Shown here in pieces: positions 56,043-64,000 of a DNA stretch of 64,000 nucleotides. Both the position numbers and the translations under genes were made by a program. Where the stretch lies: the NCBI GenBank assembly GCA_018268465.1, contig JAFDWN010000002.1:221154-285153 (forward strand), written 5' to 3'. The notes beneath the pieces were generated by a model. That model had not been told where the DNA came from, did not search any database, and saw only the letters and a program-made list of their open reading frames with translations. Within the stretch, counting starts at the first letter, position 1, and each line of letters opens with the position of its first letter. The stretch comes from Actinomycetota bacterium. GTDB taxonomy: Bacteria > Actinomycetota > Actinomycetes > Mycobacteriales > Mycobacteriaceae.

Positions 56043-56894
56043 TCAGAGACCGAAGAACTCGGCGACCTGACCCGCGATGCGTCGGCCCTGAGCACGTCCC
56101 GCCACGGCCGACGGCACCCGGCATGCCGGGTCGAGCGGATTGGCGCCGAATGCCACCAGCGCGTCGTCGTCGGCGAAGACCGCCAGCGTGGCGCCGGGGA
56201 ATGCGTCGACCTCCTCGGCCACGCCGCTGCCGAACGGGGACGGCACCGCCCTGCCCGCGGGCACCAGCGCCAGGACCGCGCCGCAGTCGTTCGCCAACTC
56301 GATGTTCACCAGACTGCCCACACCGCCGTCCATGAACCGCCGCCCGCCGATGGTCACCGGGGGCCACACACCGGGCACCGCGCAGCTGGCCGCGACGGCG
56401 TCGACCAATTCGACACCCGAGTCACGATCGAATACGACCAGCTCCCCCGTGGCTACGTCGACCGCGGCGATGCGCAGCACCCGATCCGGCCACACGTGGG
56501 AAGGCAGCCTGCGGGCGATGATGTCGCGGCGCACCGACTCGGCCACCGTCGGCGTCGACACCGCGACCTCCCCGATGCGCTGTCGTTTCTCCGACGCCGT
56601 CCCGGGTGTCGTCATCGCCCCGAGGAACAGCTCGCTGATGCTGTCGATGTCGACCGCGGGACCGAGTTCAGCCGACGACGCGGCGACCTGCCGCTCGTAG
56701 AGCTCCTCGACGCCCAGCCCGGAGCTGATCTGGGCGGCCACTGTGGAACCGGCCGACGTTCCGGCGAGAACGGCGCAATCCAGCAGGGCATCCAGGGTCC
56801 CCGGCGACTCGTCGGCGACACCTCGCAGAATGCCCGTCTCCCATGCGATCCCGGCAAGGCCGCCCCCGGCGAGTACCAGCGCGTGTTCCGTCAC
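56043..56894 (-). CDS. Patatin-like phospholipase
   Basis: A 283-residue patatin-fold acyl hydrolase. The Ser-Asp dyad is visible: S47 in GTSAGS and the aspartate in FMDGGVGSLVN (about 193); the glycine-rich oxyanion loop AGGGLAGIAWETG is at 9-21. Such enzymes cleave acyl esters of phospholipids; no signal peptide is present. It lies 23 bp after the glutamine amidotransferase gene on the same strand, as Rv1062 follows Rv1061. Substrate unknown. Confidence 0.9.
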   Translation of the reverse strand: MTEHALVLAGGGLAGIAWETGILRGVADESPGTLDALLDCAVLAGTSAGSTVAAQISSGLGVEELYERQVAASSAELGPAVDIDSISELFLGAMTTPGTASEKRQRIGEVAVSTPTVAESVRRDIIARRLPSHVWPDRVLRIAAVDVATGELVVFDRDSGVELVDAVAASCAVPGVWPPVTIGGRRFMDGGVGSLVNIELANDCGAVLALVPAGRAVPSPFGSGVAEEVDAFPGATLAVFADDDALVAFGANPLDPACRVPSAVAGRAQGRRIAGQVAEFFGL

Positions 56895-56917
56895 ATCGGC
56901 GAGTGTGTCAGGCCCGG

Positions 56918-57796
56918 TCAGGGCGTCGCCTGTGGGTGCTGCGACGCGGCCGCGGCGGCGCTCAGATCCGCACGGGTGAGTTGACGTACGGGCCGGTCCG
57001 GGAAGGCGATACGGCGGGTGAGCTCGGTGGCGGCGCCCCTGGCCGCCACGTGCACCAGTTCACCGGGCACCATGGCACTCCAGCGGGGATCGCCGTCCAT
57101 CGGCTCGCTGGCCACGATCACCGCGGGCGCGGCCGCGAGGTGGTCGCAGTCGGCACGGATGCGCGTGCTGCGCAGCCGCAGTCGCCCCCGGCCCGTGGCA
57201 CGCCGGTCGAGGACGTACAGGTCGTGGGTTTCCGGGTAGCGCACCGCCCACAGGTCGGTGGCCGTCGCCACCAACACGTTCAGCGCATAGACGGCCACAT
57301 TGGCCGCCAACCACCGCACGGCGTCGACGAGTCCGGCCTCGACGTCGCCGCCGCGGTCCCGGATCGCGGCGGTGATGAGCGCGAAGGCACGTTCGGAGTC
57401 GGTCTGGCCGAGGACCAGGTCCGCGACGCCGGCGTCGCGGAGCTTGGCGTCGAGTACGTCGAGATCCTCCAGCACCCCGTTGTGGGCGAAGATCCGGCCG
57501 TCCTGCAGGAAGGGATGGGTGTTGACGACGTCGAGCGACCCCGTCGACGCGTACCGGACGTGCGCGACGAACGTCGTCCCGGTCAGGTCGTGGGCCTCGG
57601 TGGCGAAGCACGAATCCTGCCATGCCGCAACGGGTTCCTTGTGGACGACGGGTGCGCCGTCGGGCCCGAACACGCCCAGGCCCGTCCCGTCGGGGTTGCG
57701 CCGGCTCTGTTCGGCGAGGTTGTCGGGCGCGTCGAGCAGCCAGAACGTGGCCGTCACCGCGCGCCGACCCGCCTGCATACCGAACAATCTGCACAT
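56918..57796 (-). CDS. Class II glutamine amidotransferase (YafJ/EgtC-like)
   Basis: A 292-residue Ntn-hydrolase. The start MCRLFG puts the nucleophile at C2 after methionine removal; RNPDGTGLG, VAHVRYAST and HPFLQDGRIFAHNGVLED are the glutamine-site motifs. Stand-alone members include EgtC of ergothioneine synthesis, but no other ergothioneine gene is in view, so the reaction is unknown. The ATG ending at 57796 fixes the N-terminus. It probably shares a transcript with the patatin gene. Matches Rv1061. Confidence 0.88.
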   Translation of the reverse strand: MCRLFGMQAGRRAVTATFWLLDAPDNLAEQSRRNPDGTGLGVFGPDGAPVVHKEPVAAWQDSCFATEAHDLTGTTFVAHVRYASTGSLDVVNTHPFLQDGRIFAHNGVLEDLDVLDAKLRDAGVADLVLGQTDSERAFALITAAIRDRGGDVEAGLVDAVRWLAANVAVYALNVLVATATDLWAVRYPETHDLYVLDRRATGRGRLRLRSTRIRADCDHLAAAPAVIVASEPMDGDPRWSAMVPGELVHVAARGAATELTRRIAFPDRPVRQLTRADLSAAAAASQHPQATP

Positions 57797-57866
57797 CGTG
57801 TCGCGTCACCCGCCCCACGCGCCGGTACCGCGGGCCTGCGCCATACGCCGATGGTAGCCCCGCGGG

Positions 57867-58922
57867 TCAGCGCAACCGCGCCGCCGCACGTCCGCTGACC
57901 AGCGGCAGATCCAGGTAGGTCGCGATGCCGGGGGCGGCCGCGCACACCGCGGGAATCGAGTTGACGCAATGCGCGGCCGTGGCGATGACTCCGTGGTCAC
58001 TGGACACCGCGGGATCACCGACCTCGGACTGGAAGCCCTTGATCGTCACCGAGAAATCCGGGTTGCCGCGCACGGCCATTTCGTAGCGCTGGCCGCCCGG
58101 ACCGAATGTCCACGCGGGTTCGAGGTTCTCCTCACCCATCAACCAGTTCACGGTGACCCGGACGACGACGTCGCCGTTCGAGACCGCCTCCCAGTGGAAC
58201 CGTCTGCCCGCCACCTGGCCGGGCTGGATCACCCCCATCGGGGAATCGATCGGCGCGGTGGCGACCGCCACCTCCTGCGACGAGCGCACCAGCGGATCGG
58301 CGGCGAACCCGAGCTGGTCGACCACCATCTTGATGGCCTGCACGAAGCCACCGGTGAGCATCTTCTGCATGGGTCCGGTCAGCGCCCGTTCCGGGGTGTC
58401 GCCGAAGCCCATCACGTGGCGCAGGACATCGGGGGCGGCGTAGGTCCGCAGATCCGAGAACTCCTCCGCTCGAACGTATGTCACGCCGGTGGCCATCGCC
58501 GAGAACAGCAGCGGAAACTTCTCACTGATGCCGCCCGGCGCGATGCCGGTGCCGTGCAATGTCACGTTGCCCGCCTCGGCGGCGGCGCGCAGCGGCCCCG
58601 CCTGCCGCTCGCCGGGATAGAACCAGCCCACCGGACTGACGACGTTCTTACCCGACCTGAGCAGCGCCGCCACCTGGTCGGGGTCGGGCAGCAACGGCGC
58701 GTAGACGACGGCGTCGGCGTCGAGCGCGAGAATGTCGTCGACGTCGGTCGTCGCGGTGACGCCCAGCGGCGCGGTCCCGATGATCTCGCCGACATCCCTG
58801 CCGTGTTTGTCCGGTGAATGCACCCAGCAGCCCGCCAGTTCGAGGTCGGGGTGGTCGAGCACACCCCTGATCGCCGCCATGCCGACCTCACCCGTCGCCC
58901 ACTGCACGACCCGCAGCGCCAT
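57867..58922 (-). CDS. DapB-fold NAD(P)-dependent dehydrogenase-like protein
   Basis: A 351-residue protein with an N-terminal Rossmann domain (WATGEVGMAAIRGVLDHP at 8-25) like dihydrodipicolinate reductase and a C-terminal domain containing HGTGIAPGGISEKFP (about 122) and GLPLV-like hydrophobic ends. Members are annotated as dihydrodipicolinate reductase-like or amine dehydrogenase-like; the true substrate is not known, and true DapB is shorter. The start at 58922 follows GGAAGGGG by 6-7 nt. A KstR-like box 24 bp upstream suggests sterol-responsive control. Position matches Rv1059. Confidence 0.82.
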   Translation of the reverse strand: MALRVVQWATGEVGMAAIRGVLDHPDLELAGCWVHSPDKHGRDVGEIIGTAPLGVTATTDVDDILALDADAVVYAPLLPDPDQVAALLRSGKNVVSPVGWFYPGERQAGPLRAAAEAGNVTLHGTGIAPGGISEKFPLLFSAMATGVTYVRAEEFSDLRTYAAPDVLRHVMGFGDTPERALTGPMQKMLTGGFVQAIKMVVDQLGFAADPLVRSSQEVAVATAPIDSPMGVIQPGQVAGRRFHWEAVSNGDVVVRVTVNWLMGEENLEPAWTFGPGGQRYEMAVRGNPDFSVTIKGFQSEVGDPAVSSDHGVIATAAHCVNSIPAVCAAAPGIATYLDLPLVSGRAAARLR

Positions 58923-58945
58923 GTCGTCCCCTTCCGGAGGCGAAT

Positions 58946-58959
58946 TGGAACACGTTCCA
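58946..58959. promoter_or_regulatory. KstR-like operator (TGGAACACGTTCCA)
   Basis: The 14-mer fits the KstR consensus TNNAACNNGTTNNA fully and has perfect 6-bp arms. It is 24 bp before the DapB-fold gene and about 95 bp before the divergent secreted-protein gene. KstR, the cholesterol-degradation repressor, is not in this window. Confidence 0.5.
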
Positions 58960-59053
58960 GTCAGGTGTACACCATGGGTGCAACGAATCGGGCGGCCGCG
59001 GCGATATACCGGTGTCAACCGGGGGACGGAACTGCAGGACAAGGGGGCGCGCT

Positions 59054-59377
59054 ATGCGTCCGACATCATTTTTCACCGCGGCTGCCGCGGCGTGCTGCGT
59101 AACGCTGGCGGGCCCGGCGGGTGCCGCGATCGCCGACCCGAGCTCACCGCTGCAGACCATCGGCGAGCTCGAGGCCGCGGGTTACAGCGTCAACGTCGAT
59201 CGGGTGGGCAGCGCTCCCCTGTCGGCGTGCATCGTGACCAGCGTCCGCAACCCGCAGACCGTCACCCAGTGGGTGCGGGTGTGGGACGACGACAAGGGTC
59301 ACGACGGCGGCTGGGATGTGGTGCCCATCGTGGTGAGCCGCTCGATTTCGGTATCCCTGGACTGCACGGCCCGCTGA
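59054..59377 (+). CDS. Small secreted protein, tandem copy A
   Basis: A 107-residue exported protein with a signal peptide (1 to about 30, cleavage after AIA) and a mature domain of about 77 residues. The block ACIVTSVRNPQT is shared with the next gene, and the two cysteines (in that block and in SLDCTAR) probably form a disulfide. Family and function unknown to me; such short RNPQT proteins seem confined to mycobacteria. The ATG at 59054 has AGGGGG 8 nt upstream; an in-frame start 42 bp earlier would spoil the signal peptide. Confidence 0.75.
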   Translation: MRPTSFFTAAAAACCVTLAGPAGAAIADPSSPLQTIGELEAAGYSVNVDRVGSAPLSACIVTSVRNPQTVTQWVRVWDDDKGHDGGWDVVPIVVSRSISVSLDCTAR

Positions 59378-59469
59378 CCACATGCGGCGGGCCGCAGGGA
59401 ACGCGGCGGCCGCCGCCGGCGATGTAAGTTGAGAACCAGACGACAACACCGGCGACGGGAGATGCGGTC

Positions 59470-59793
59470 ATGCGCAGGAATTGGGTGCTGGCCGTGTCGG
59501 CTGCCGCGGCATTGGCGGTGGTCGGTGGACCCGCGGCGGCGGCATGGGCGGATGACCAGTCCTCGGGGGAATCTCCGCAGGAGGTCATCAGCCGGCTGCA
59601 ATCGGAGGGTTACACCGTCACGATCGACAAGATCGGCACGGCGCCGATCAACCAGTGCGTGGTGACCAGCGTGCGCAATCCGCAGACCACCGGCCAGCTG
59701 GTGCCGTATGTGGGACCGGGCACCGGCGACGCGTCGATCCTGGTTCCCGCGGTCAACCAGAGCATCTCCGTCTCGCTGGTCTGCCCGCGCTGA
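59470..59793 (+). CDS. Small secreted protein, tandem copy B
   Basis: A 107-residue paralogue of the preceding gene, separated by 92 bp. It has a signal peptide (1 to about 28, cleavage after AWA) and the shared pattern SEGYTVTIDKIGTAPINQC followed by VVTSVRNPQT, with a matching second cysteine at the end (SLVCPR). The mature chains are of equal length. A TAAGTT box at about 59426 and GGGAGA before the ATG suggest its own promoter. Function unknown. Confidence 0.78.
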   Translation: MRRNWVLAVSAAAALAVVGGPAAAAWADDQSSGESPQEVISRLQSEGYTVTIDKIGTAPINQCVVTSVRNPQTTGQLVPYVGPGTGDASILVPAVNQSISVSLVCPR

Positions 59794-59847
59794 CGAGCCG
59801 CCGTCGCTGCGTCGTCGCATAGCCCTTCGCGGTCCCTCGCTCCGACT

Positions 59848-59905
59848 GCAACGCCACGGCGGGACCAAGGCCCCGATGTCCGCCCTGACGTTACGTTCGG
59901 CGCCC
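59848..59905. repeat. Palindromic intergenic element, copy 2
   Basis: This shares GCAACGCCACGGCG exactly with the element at 16701 and, 41 bp on, matches 15 of 17 bases of the other arm (CGTTACGTTCGGCGCCC). It lies in the 134-bp gap between the convergent secreted-protein and sigC genes. Its arms pair less well than those of copy 1, as in an ageing copy. Confidence 0.5.
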
Positions 59906-59927
59906 GGGGCCGGTCACGACCGGCAGA

Positions 59928-60479
59928 TCAGCCGGTGAGGTCGTCGCGCTCGGCCGCGGCGATCAGGTCTTCCCGCGCCCGGGCGACCCTGGACCGGATG
60001 GTGCCCACGGGGCATCCGCACACCTCGGCCGCCTCGGCGTAGGACAAGCCCAGAACCTGCGTCAGCAGCAGCGCGTGGCGGCGGTCGGCGTCCAGACCGT
60101 CGAGCAGCATGCGGATCTCGACGACGTTCTCGAAACCCCGCACCGGACGGTGCTGCTCAAGGATCCGGTCCACGTCGACGGCGTACTGCGCCCGCGGCCG
60201 GCTCTGCTTGTACCGGATCTGGTCGACCACCACGCGCCGCGCGATCGACAGCAGCCAGGTGCGCGCGGACGACCGGCCCGTGAACCGGGGCAGCGCCGAA
60301 ATGGCGCGCAGGAACGTCTCCTGGGTGAGGTCGTCGGCCGACCCGGGGTCGCCGAGATAGGCGACCGAACGCCAGACGTCATGTTGGGTGGCTGCGATGA
60401 ACCGCTCCAGCGCGGCGGTATCACCGCGTCCGGCGGCCAGAGCGAGCCGGGTAACTTGGTCGTCGTCGCCGGATGCCAC
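59928..60479 (-). CDS. sigC: ECF sigma factor SigC
   Basis: A 183-residue minimal ECF sigma factor. Region 2 contains [15 protein letters not shown] (about 47-61) and [12 protein letters not shown]; region 4 contains [32 protein letters not shown] (two joined helices, about 138-170), nearly the same as M. tuberculosis SigC, which ends with the same DDLTG. As in M. tuberculosis, no anti-sigma gene adjoins it. SigC is reported there to control ctpB and copper-linked genes; here a Cu ATPase gene is divergent, 92 bp away. I start at the GTG ending at 60479, 8 nt after TAGTGT. Confidence 0.9.
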   Translation of the reverse strand: MASGDDDQVTRLALAAGRGDTAALERFIAATQHDVWRSVAYLGDPGSADDLTQETFLRAISALPRFTGRSSARTWLLSIARRVVVDQIRYKQSRPRAQYAVDVDRILEQHRPVRGFENVVEIRMLLDGLDADRRHALLLTQVLGLSYAEAAEVCGCPVGTIRSRVARAREDLIAAAERDDLTG

Positions 60480-60487
60480 GGTGATCG

Positions 60488-60493
60488 ACACTA
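60488..60493 (-). promoter_or_regulatory. -10 box (TAGTGT) for leaderless sigC
   Basis: TAGTGT on the minus strand is followed by 8 nt and the sigC GTG. Confidence 0.45.
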
Positions 60494-60506
60494 TTCGATC
60501 CCGACC

Positions 60507-60534
60507 GGGAACTCTTCGGCAGCCCGACGCGACT
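60507..60534 (+). promoter_or_regulatory. Possible ECF-type promoter for the copper ATPase
   Basis: GGGAAC and CGACT are separated by 17 nt, like the GGAAC...CGTT form of ECF sigma promoters, about 38 nt before the ATPase start. I cannot say which sigma factor would read it; SigC is the obvious candidate by position. Confidence 0.3.
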
Positions 60535-60571
60535 ATGTGAACGGTGGGCGAGTGCCGCCAGGTGGTGAGGG

Positions 60572-62821
60572 ATGACGTTGACGACAGCGGTCGCCGCAGA
60601 TAACGACGTGGCGCCGGTTCGGCGCACACAACTGGACGTGACGGGGATGTCCTGCGGTGCATGCGCGGCCCGGGTCGAGAAGAAACTCAACAAGGTCGAC
60701 GGGGTTCGCGCGTCGGTCAACTTCGCCACCCGGGTGGCGACGGTCGACGCGGCGGACGGGATCGGCGACGCGGACCTGTGCGGGATCGTGGCCCAGGCCG
60801 GCTACCAGGCCACACCGCGCACCGAGACGCCGGCCGCCGACGACGACCCCGACGCCCGCCACGCGCGCAGCCTGCTGCGACGGCTGGCGGTCGCGGCAGT
60901 CCTGTTCGTGCCGCTGGCGGACCTGTCGGTGATGTTCGCCGTAGTGCCCGCAACCCGCTTCGCCGGCTGGGAATGGATACTCACCGCGCTCGCGGCGCCC
61001 ATCGTGACGTGGGCGGCGTGGCCGTTCCACCGGGCCGCGCTGCGCAACGCGCGCCGCGGCACGGCCACGATGGAGACACTGATCTCGATCGGTGTCACCG
61101 CGGCCACGGCCTGGTCGGTGTACACGATCTTCTTCGCGGGTGCACCGCGTGAGACCGAGGGGATCTGGCAGGCGCTGGTGCGCAGCGACTCGATCTACCT
61201 GGAAGTCGCCGCGGGTGTGACGGTGTTCGTGCTGGCCGGCAGGTACTTCGAGGCCCGGGCACGGTCCAAGGCGGGTGGCGCGCTGCGGGCGCTGGCGGCG
61301 CTGGGCGCCAAGTCGGTGTCGGTGCTGCTGGCCGACGGCGCCGAGATGGAGATCCCCGCCGCAGAACTCAAGGAGGGGCAGCGGTTCGTCGTGCGCCCCG
61401 GGCAGGCGATCGCCGCCGACGGTCTGGTCATCGACGGCACCGCCGCCGTGGACATGAGCGCGATGACGGGCGAATCCACGCCGGTGCACGCGGCTCCCGG
61501 CGCCAGCGTGGTGGGCGGCACGGTGGTGCTGGACGGGCGGCTGACCGTCGAGGCTGCCGCCGTGGGGGCCGACACCCAGTTCGCCGGAATGGTGCGCCTG
61601 GTTGAGGAAGCGCAGGCGCAGAAGGCCCACGCGCAGCGGCTGGCCGACCGGATCTCGGCGGTCTTCGTACCGTGTGTGCTGGTCCTCGCGGTGCTGACGG
61701 CGGCGGGCTGGCTGCTGTTCGACGGTGACGTGCATCGCGCGGTCGGGGCTGCGCTGGCGGTGCTGGTGATCGCCTGCCCGTGCGCGCTGGGGCTGGCGAC
61801 GCCGACGGCGATGATGGTCGCGTCGGGGCGTGGCGCTCAGCTGGGGATCTTCTTGAAGGGTCATCAGGCCCTGGAGGCGATCCGCACCGTCGACACCGTG
61901 GTCTTCGACAAGACAGGCACGCTGACGGCCGGTGAAGCTGCGGTCACCGGTGTGGTGGCCGCGGACGGATGGGACGCCGGAGAGGTGCTCGCCCTGGCCG
62001 CGGCGGTCGAGTCGGCCTCCGAACATCCGGTCGCGCATGCGGTGGTGCGCGCGCACCCGGACGCGCCGCCGGTGGTTTCGGAGTTTCAGGCCAGCGCGGG
62101 AAACGGTGTGACAGGGACTGTCGGCACGCTGGATGTGGCGGTGGGCCGGCCGTCGTGGGTCGCCCGCGGCCGGGTGGTGCCCGCTGCTCTGGCCGCCGCC
62201 CGGCGGGACGGCGAATCGCGCGGCGAGACGGTGGTGTTCGTCGCTGCGGGAGATTCGGTGTGCGGTGCGGTGACGGTGGCCGACGCGGTGAAGGAGTCGG
62301 CTGCCGGAGCGGTCGCGGCACTGCACGCGCAGGGGCTGCGCACCATGCTGGTGACCGGCGACAACACGGCCACCGCGCGGGCCATCGCCGCTCAGGTGGG
62401 CATCGACGACGTGGTCGCCGAGGTGCTGCCCGAGGGCAAGGTGGAGGTCGTCGACCGGCTGCGTGAGCAGGGCCGGGTGGTGGCGATGGTCGGTGACGGA
62501 ATCAACGACGGTCCTGCTCTCAGTTGTGCGGACCTGGGGTTGGCCATCGGCCGGGGCACCGACGTCGCGATCGGCGCCGCCGACATCATCCTGGTGCGCG
62601 ACAATCTGGATTCCGTGCCGCAGGCCCTCGGCCTGGCCCGCGCCACGATGCGCACCATCCGCACGAATATGATCTGGGCGTTCGGCTACAACGTGGCGGC
62701 GATACCGATCGCCGCGGCCGGGTTCCTCAACCCGCTGATCGCCGGTGCGGCGATGGCGTTCTCGTCATTCCTCGTGGTGTCCAACAGTCTGCGGCTGCGC
62801 AACTACGGCGCGGCGAAGTGA
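60572..62821 (+). CDS. ctpB: Copper-type P1B ATPase (CtpA/CtpB-like)
   Basis: A 749-residue heavy-metal P-type ATPase. An N-terminal HMA domain has the metal motif [14 protein letters not shown] (about 27-40); eight membrane helices include the CPC motif in [12 protein letters not shown]; the phosphorylated aspartate is in [11 protein letters not shown], with SEHPVAHAV and [12 protein letters not shown] completing the ATP-binding cycle. CPC plus C-terminal NSLRLR... fits Cu+ transporters; CtpA and CtpB of M. tuberculosis are about this length. The symbol follows the pairing with sigC and a CopD-CtaG gene (Rv0103c/Rv0102 order). GTGAGGG precedes the ATG. Confidence 0.92.
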   Translation: MTLTTAVAADNDVAPVRRTQLDVTGMSCGACAARVEKKLNKVDGVRASVNFATRVATVDAADGIGDADLCGIVAQAGYQATPRTETPAADDDPDARHARSLLRRLAVAAVLFVPLADLSVMFAVVPATRFAGWEWILTALAAPIVTWAAWPFHRAALRNARRGTATMETLISIGVTAATAWSVYTIFFAGAPRETEGIWQALVRSDSIYLEVAAGVTVFVLAGRYFEARARSKAGGALRALAALGAKSVSVLLADGAEMEIPAAELKEGQRFVVRPGQAIAADGLVIDGTAAVDMSAMTGESTPVHAAPGASVVGGTVVLDGRLTVEAAAVGADTQFAGMVRLVEEAQAQKAHAQRLADRISAVFVPCVLVLAVLTAAGWLLFDGDVHRAVGAALAVLVIACPCALGLATPTAMMVASGRGAQLGIFLKGHQALEAIRTVDTVVFDKTGTLTAGEAAVTGVVAADGWDAGEVLALAAAVESASEHPVAHAVVRAHPDAPPVVSEFQASAGNGVTGTVGTLDVAVGRPSWVARGRVVPAALAAARRDGESRGETVVFVAAGDSVCGAVTVADAVKESAAGAVAALHAQGLRTMLVTGDNTATARAIAAQVGIDDVVAEVLPEGKVEVVDRLREQGRVVAMVGDGINDGPALSCADLGLAIGRGTDVAIGAADIILVRDNLDSVPQALGLARATMRTIRTNMIWAFGYNVAAIPIAAAGFLNPLIAGAAMAFSSFLVVSNSLRLRNYGAAK

Positions 62822-62828
62822 GCCGGGG

Positions 62829-64000
62829 TCACCGCCGCGTGCGCGACAACTCACGCAGCATCTCGTTGTAGGCGTCCAGTTCGTCGTCGTAGCCGCCGTC
62901 GCTGTGGCGGTCGTGGCGGGCGCCCGCGCGGCGGTCCTGGCGTGCCCATTGCGCCACCAGCGCCACGACGACCATGATGACGGGCAATTCGCTTGTCCCC
63001 CACGCGATCGCGCCGCCCACCTGCTGGTCGTCGGACAGGCTTTCCAGCCATGGCAGCCCGACGTGGCCGTAGAACGTTCCGCCGATGACCGACGTCATCG
63101 TCATGGTTGCGATGCCGAAGAAGGCGTGGAAGGGCATCACCGCGAACAGCAGCCCGAGGCGCCCCAGGAACGGCAGCCGCCGCAGGCCGGGGTCGACGCC
63201 GATGATGCCCCAATAGAACAGGTAACCCACGATCAGGAAGTGCACGCTCATCAGCTCGTGCCCCCAGTGGTAGCGCACCAGGGTGTCGAACAACGGCGTG
63301 AAGTACACGGCGTACAGCGACCCGACGAACAGGACGAACGCGGTGACGGGATGGCCGAGGAACGCCGTCACCTTCGAATGCACCAGCCACATCACCCATT
63401 CCCGCGGTCCCGGCGGTCCGCCCGCCGCCGCGGGAAGTGCCCGCAGCGCGAGGGTGATGGGGGCGCCGAGCACGAGCAGCACCGGGATGAACATGTTCAG
63501 CGCCATGTGCTCACCCATGTGCACGCTGAACATCGCCGATCCGTACGCCCGGGTGCCCGAACTGGTGGCGAGCAGCATCGCCAGGCAGCCCGTCGCCCAT
63601 GCGATGGTTCGCCCGACGGGCCAGCGGTCACCGCGCCGCCGCAGCCGCACCACGCCGGCGGCGTAGAGCAGGCCCAGCGTCACCGCGGCGACCCCGAGGA
63701 ACGGGTCGAACCGCCAGGTGGTCAGGAGGGTCACGACGCTCACCGGTCCGGGCAGTTCGTAGCCGAGGAAGACGTCCCACGCGGTGAACTCGTGCACCGC
63801 GAACCGCGGTGGGGCCTGGGTCGCCATCGCCGACATCGCGCCCAGGGCCGCGATCATCGCCAATGCGCAAGCCATGGTCACCGGTCCCGCGACGCGCCGT
63901 GACCGGACGAGCGCGACGACGCCGGTCAACCACACGGCGCCGATGAGCAGCCCCGACAGCAGCGCCAGCCGCCCGTAGTCCGACGCCAGCAGCGGGGTGC
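62829..64000 (-). CDS. CopD-CtaG fusion membrane protein (right-edge partial)
   Basis: The gene ends at 62829 and runs off the window, so its start is missing; 390 full codons are visible. The incoming part ([16 protein letters not shown]) resembles the end of a CopD copper-resistance domain; from about visible residue 100 on comes the CtaG/caa3 cytochrome-oxidase assembly domain with [39 protein letters not shown] and [13 protein letters not shown], whose histidines may bind copper. This is the architecture of M. tuberculosis Rv0102, which adjoins ctpB. It converges on the ATPase gene 7 bp away. Likely role: copper handling for respiratory oxidase assembly. Confidence 0.88.
   Translation of the reverse strand, partial: TPLLASDYGRLALLSGLLIGAVWLTGVVALVRSRRVAGPVTMACALAMIAALGAMSAMATQAPPRFAVHEFTAWDVFLGYELPGPVSVVTLLTTWRFDPFLGVAAVTLGLLYAAGVVRLRRRGDRWPVGRTIAWATGCLAMLLATSSGTRAYGSAMFSVHMGEHMALNMFIPVLLVLGAPITLALRALPAAAGGPPGPREWVMWLVHSKVTAFLGHPVTAFVLFVGSLYAVYFTPLFDTLVRYHWGHELMSVHFLIVGYLFYWGIIGVDPGLRRLPFLGRLGLLFAVMPFHAFFGIATMTMTSVIGGTFYGHVGLPWLESLSDDQQVGGAIAWGTSELPVIMVVVALVAQWARQDRRAGARHDRHSDGGYDDELDAYNEMLRELSRTRR

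Noticed and set aside
58946..58959. Reading the palindrome as an ordinary terminator
   Set aside because: It lies between two divergent starts, not after a gene, and its 2-nt centre is too short for an RNA loop; an operator is the better reading.

Overview
The window reads as chromosomal DNA of a high-GC actinomycete, almost certainly a mycobacterium and most likely a rapidly growing, non-tuberculous species (Mycolicibacterium-type). The evidence is mycothiol S-conjugate amidase, PhoH2, DesA2, LpqV, proline-rich RDD antigens, an Acg/DosR-type dormancy cassette, SigC, short-chain Z-prenyl synthase and an EspA/EspE-like protein. Many genes start with a TANNNT box 6-8 nt before an ATG or GTG, the usual mycobacterial leaderless architecture. 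I see no tRNA, rRNA, CRISPR array, insertion sequence or prophage. Gene names drawn from M. tuberculosis (Rv numbers) are from memory of protein families, not from a search.

Region 1 (1-7510) is a sulfatase block: the end of one arylsulfatase, a HAD phosphatase, a formylglycine-generating enzyme that would activate sulfatases, a DUF1254 protein, a SulP sulfate transporter and a second, complete arylsulfatase. Region 2 (7511-11355) holds two CNNM-type membrane proteins, preceded by a possible 27-codon ORF, and a CDF metal exporter whose start is covered by a palindromic operator. Region 3 (11458-16640) has an AI-2E-type membrane protein, a dienelactone hydrolase, a DUF4245 protein, GlpX and fumarase.

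Region 4 (16641-22202) is a complete DosR dormancy cassette: nitroreductase, DosS/DevS, DosR/DevR, universal stress protein and a second nitroreductase, with a DosR-type box before each nitroreductase. Region 5 (22203-29878) carries a polysaccharide deacetylase, the PhoH2 toxin with its small PhoAT partner, DesA2, a long-form GlyA, a DUF885 zinc peptidase-like protein and CoaA. Region 6 (29468-41671) is a mosaic of membrane and housekeeping genes: EspA/EspE-like, short Z-prenyl synthase, TrhA, ketosteroid-isomerase-like, DUF255, Mca, DUF4307, GreA, GPP34, MetB and a glutaryl-CoA-type dehydrogenase.

Region 7 (41692-47219) contains three proline-rich membrane proteins with a decayed fourth copy between them, then CBS and LipU. 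With MetB nearby, CBS suggests transsulfuration functions. Region 8 (47415-58922) is a lipid/acyl-CoA area: a GDSL hydrolase, FadA3, a Bax-inhibitor-like protein, EchA9, EchA8, an alpha/beta hydrolase, rhodanese plus cysteine dioxygenase, LpqV, patatin, a glutamine amidotransferase and a DapB-fold protein behind a KstR-like box. Region 9 (59054-64000) has two tandem small secreted proteins and a copper module: SigC, a divergent CtpA/CtpB-type Cu ATPase and a CopD-CtaG protein running off the right edge.

From about 11.4 kb to 58.9 kb the gene order follows M. tuberculosis Rv1101c down to Rv1059 in mirror image. The DosR cassette, the DUF885 gene, GPP34 and the glutaryl-CoA-type dehydrogenase interrupt that order. 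The dormancy and copper cassettes are the clearest multi-gene systems. The most unusual local structures are the decayed RDD copy, the short leader ORFs, the CDF operator and the two-copy palindromic repeat.
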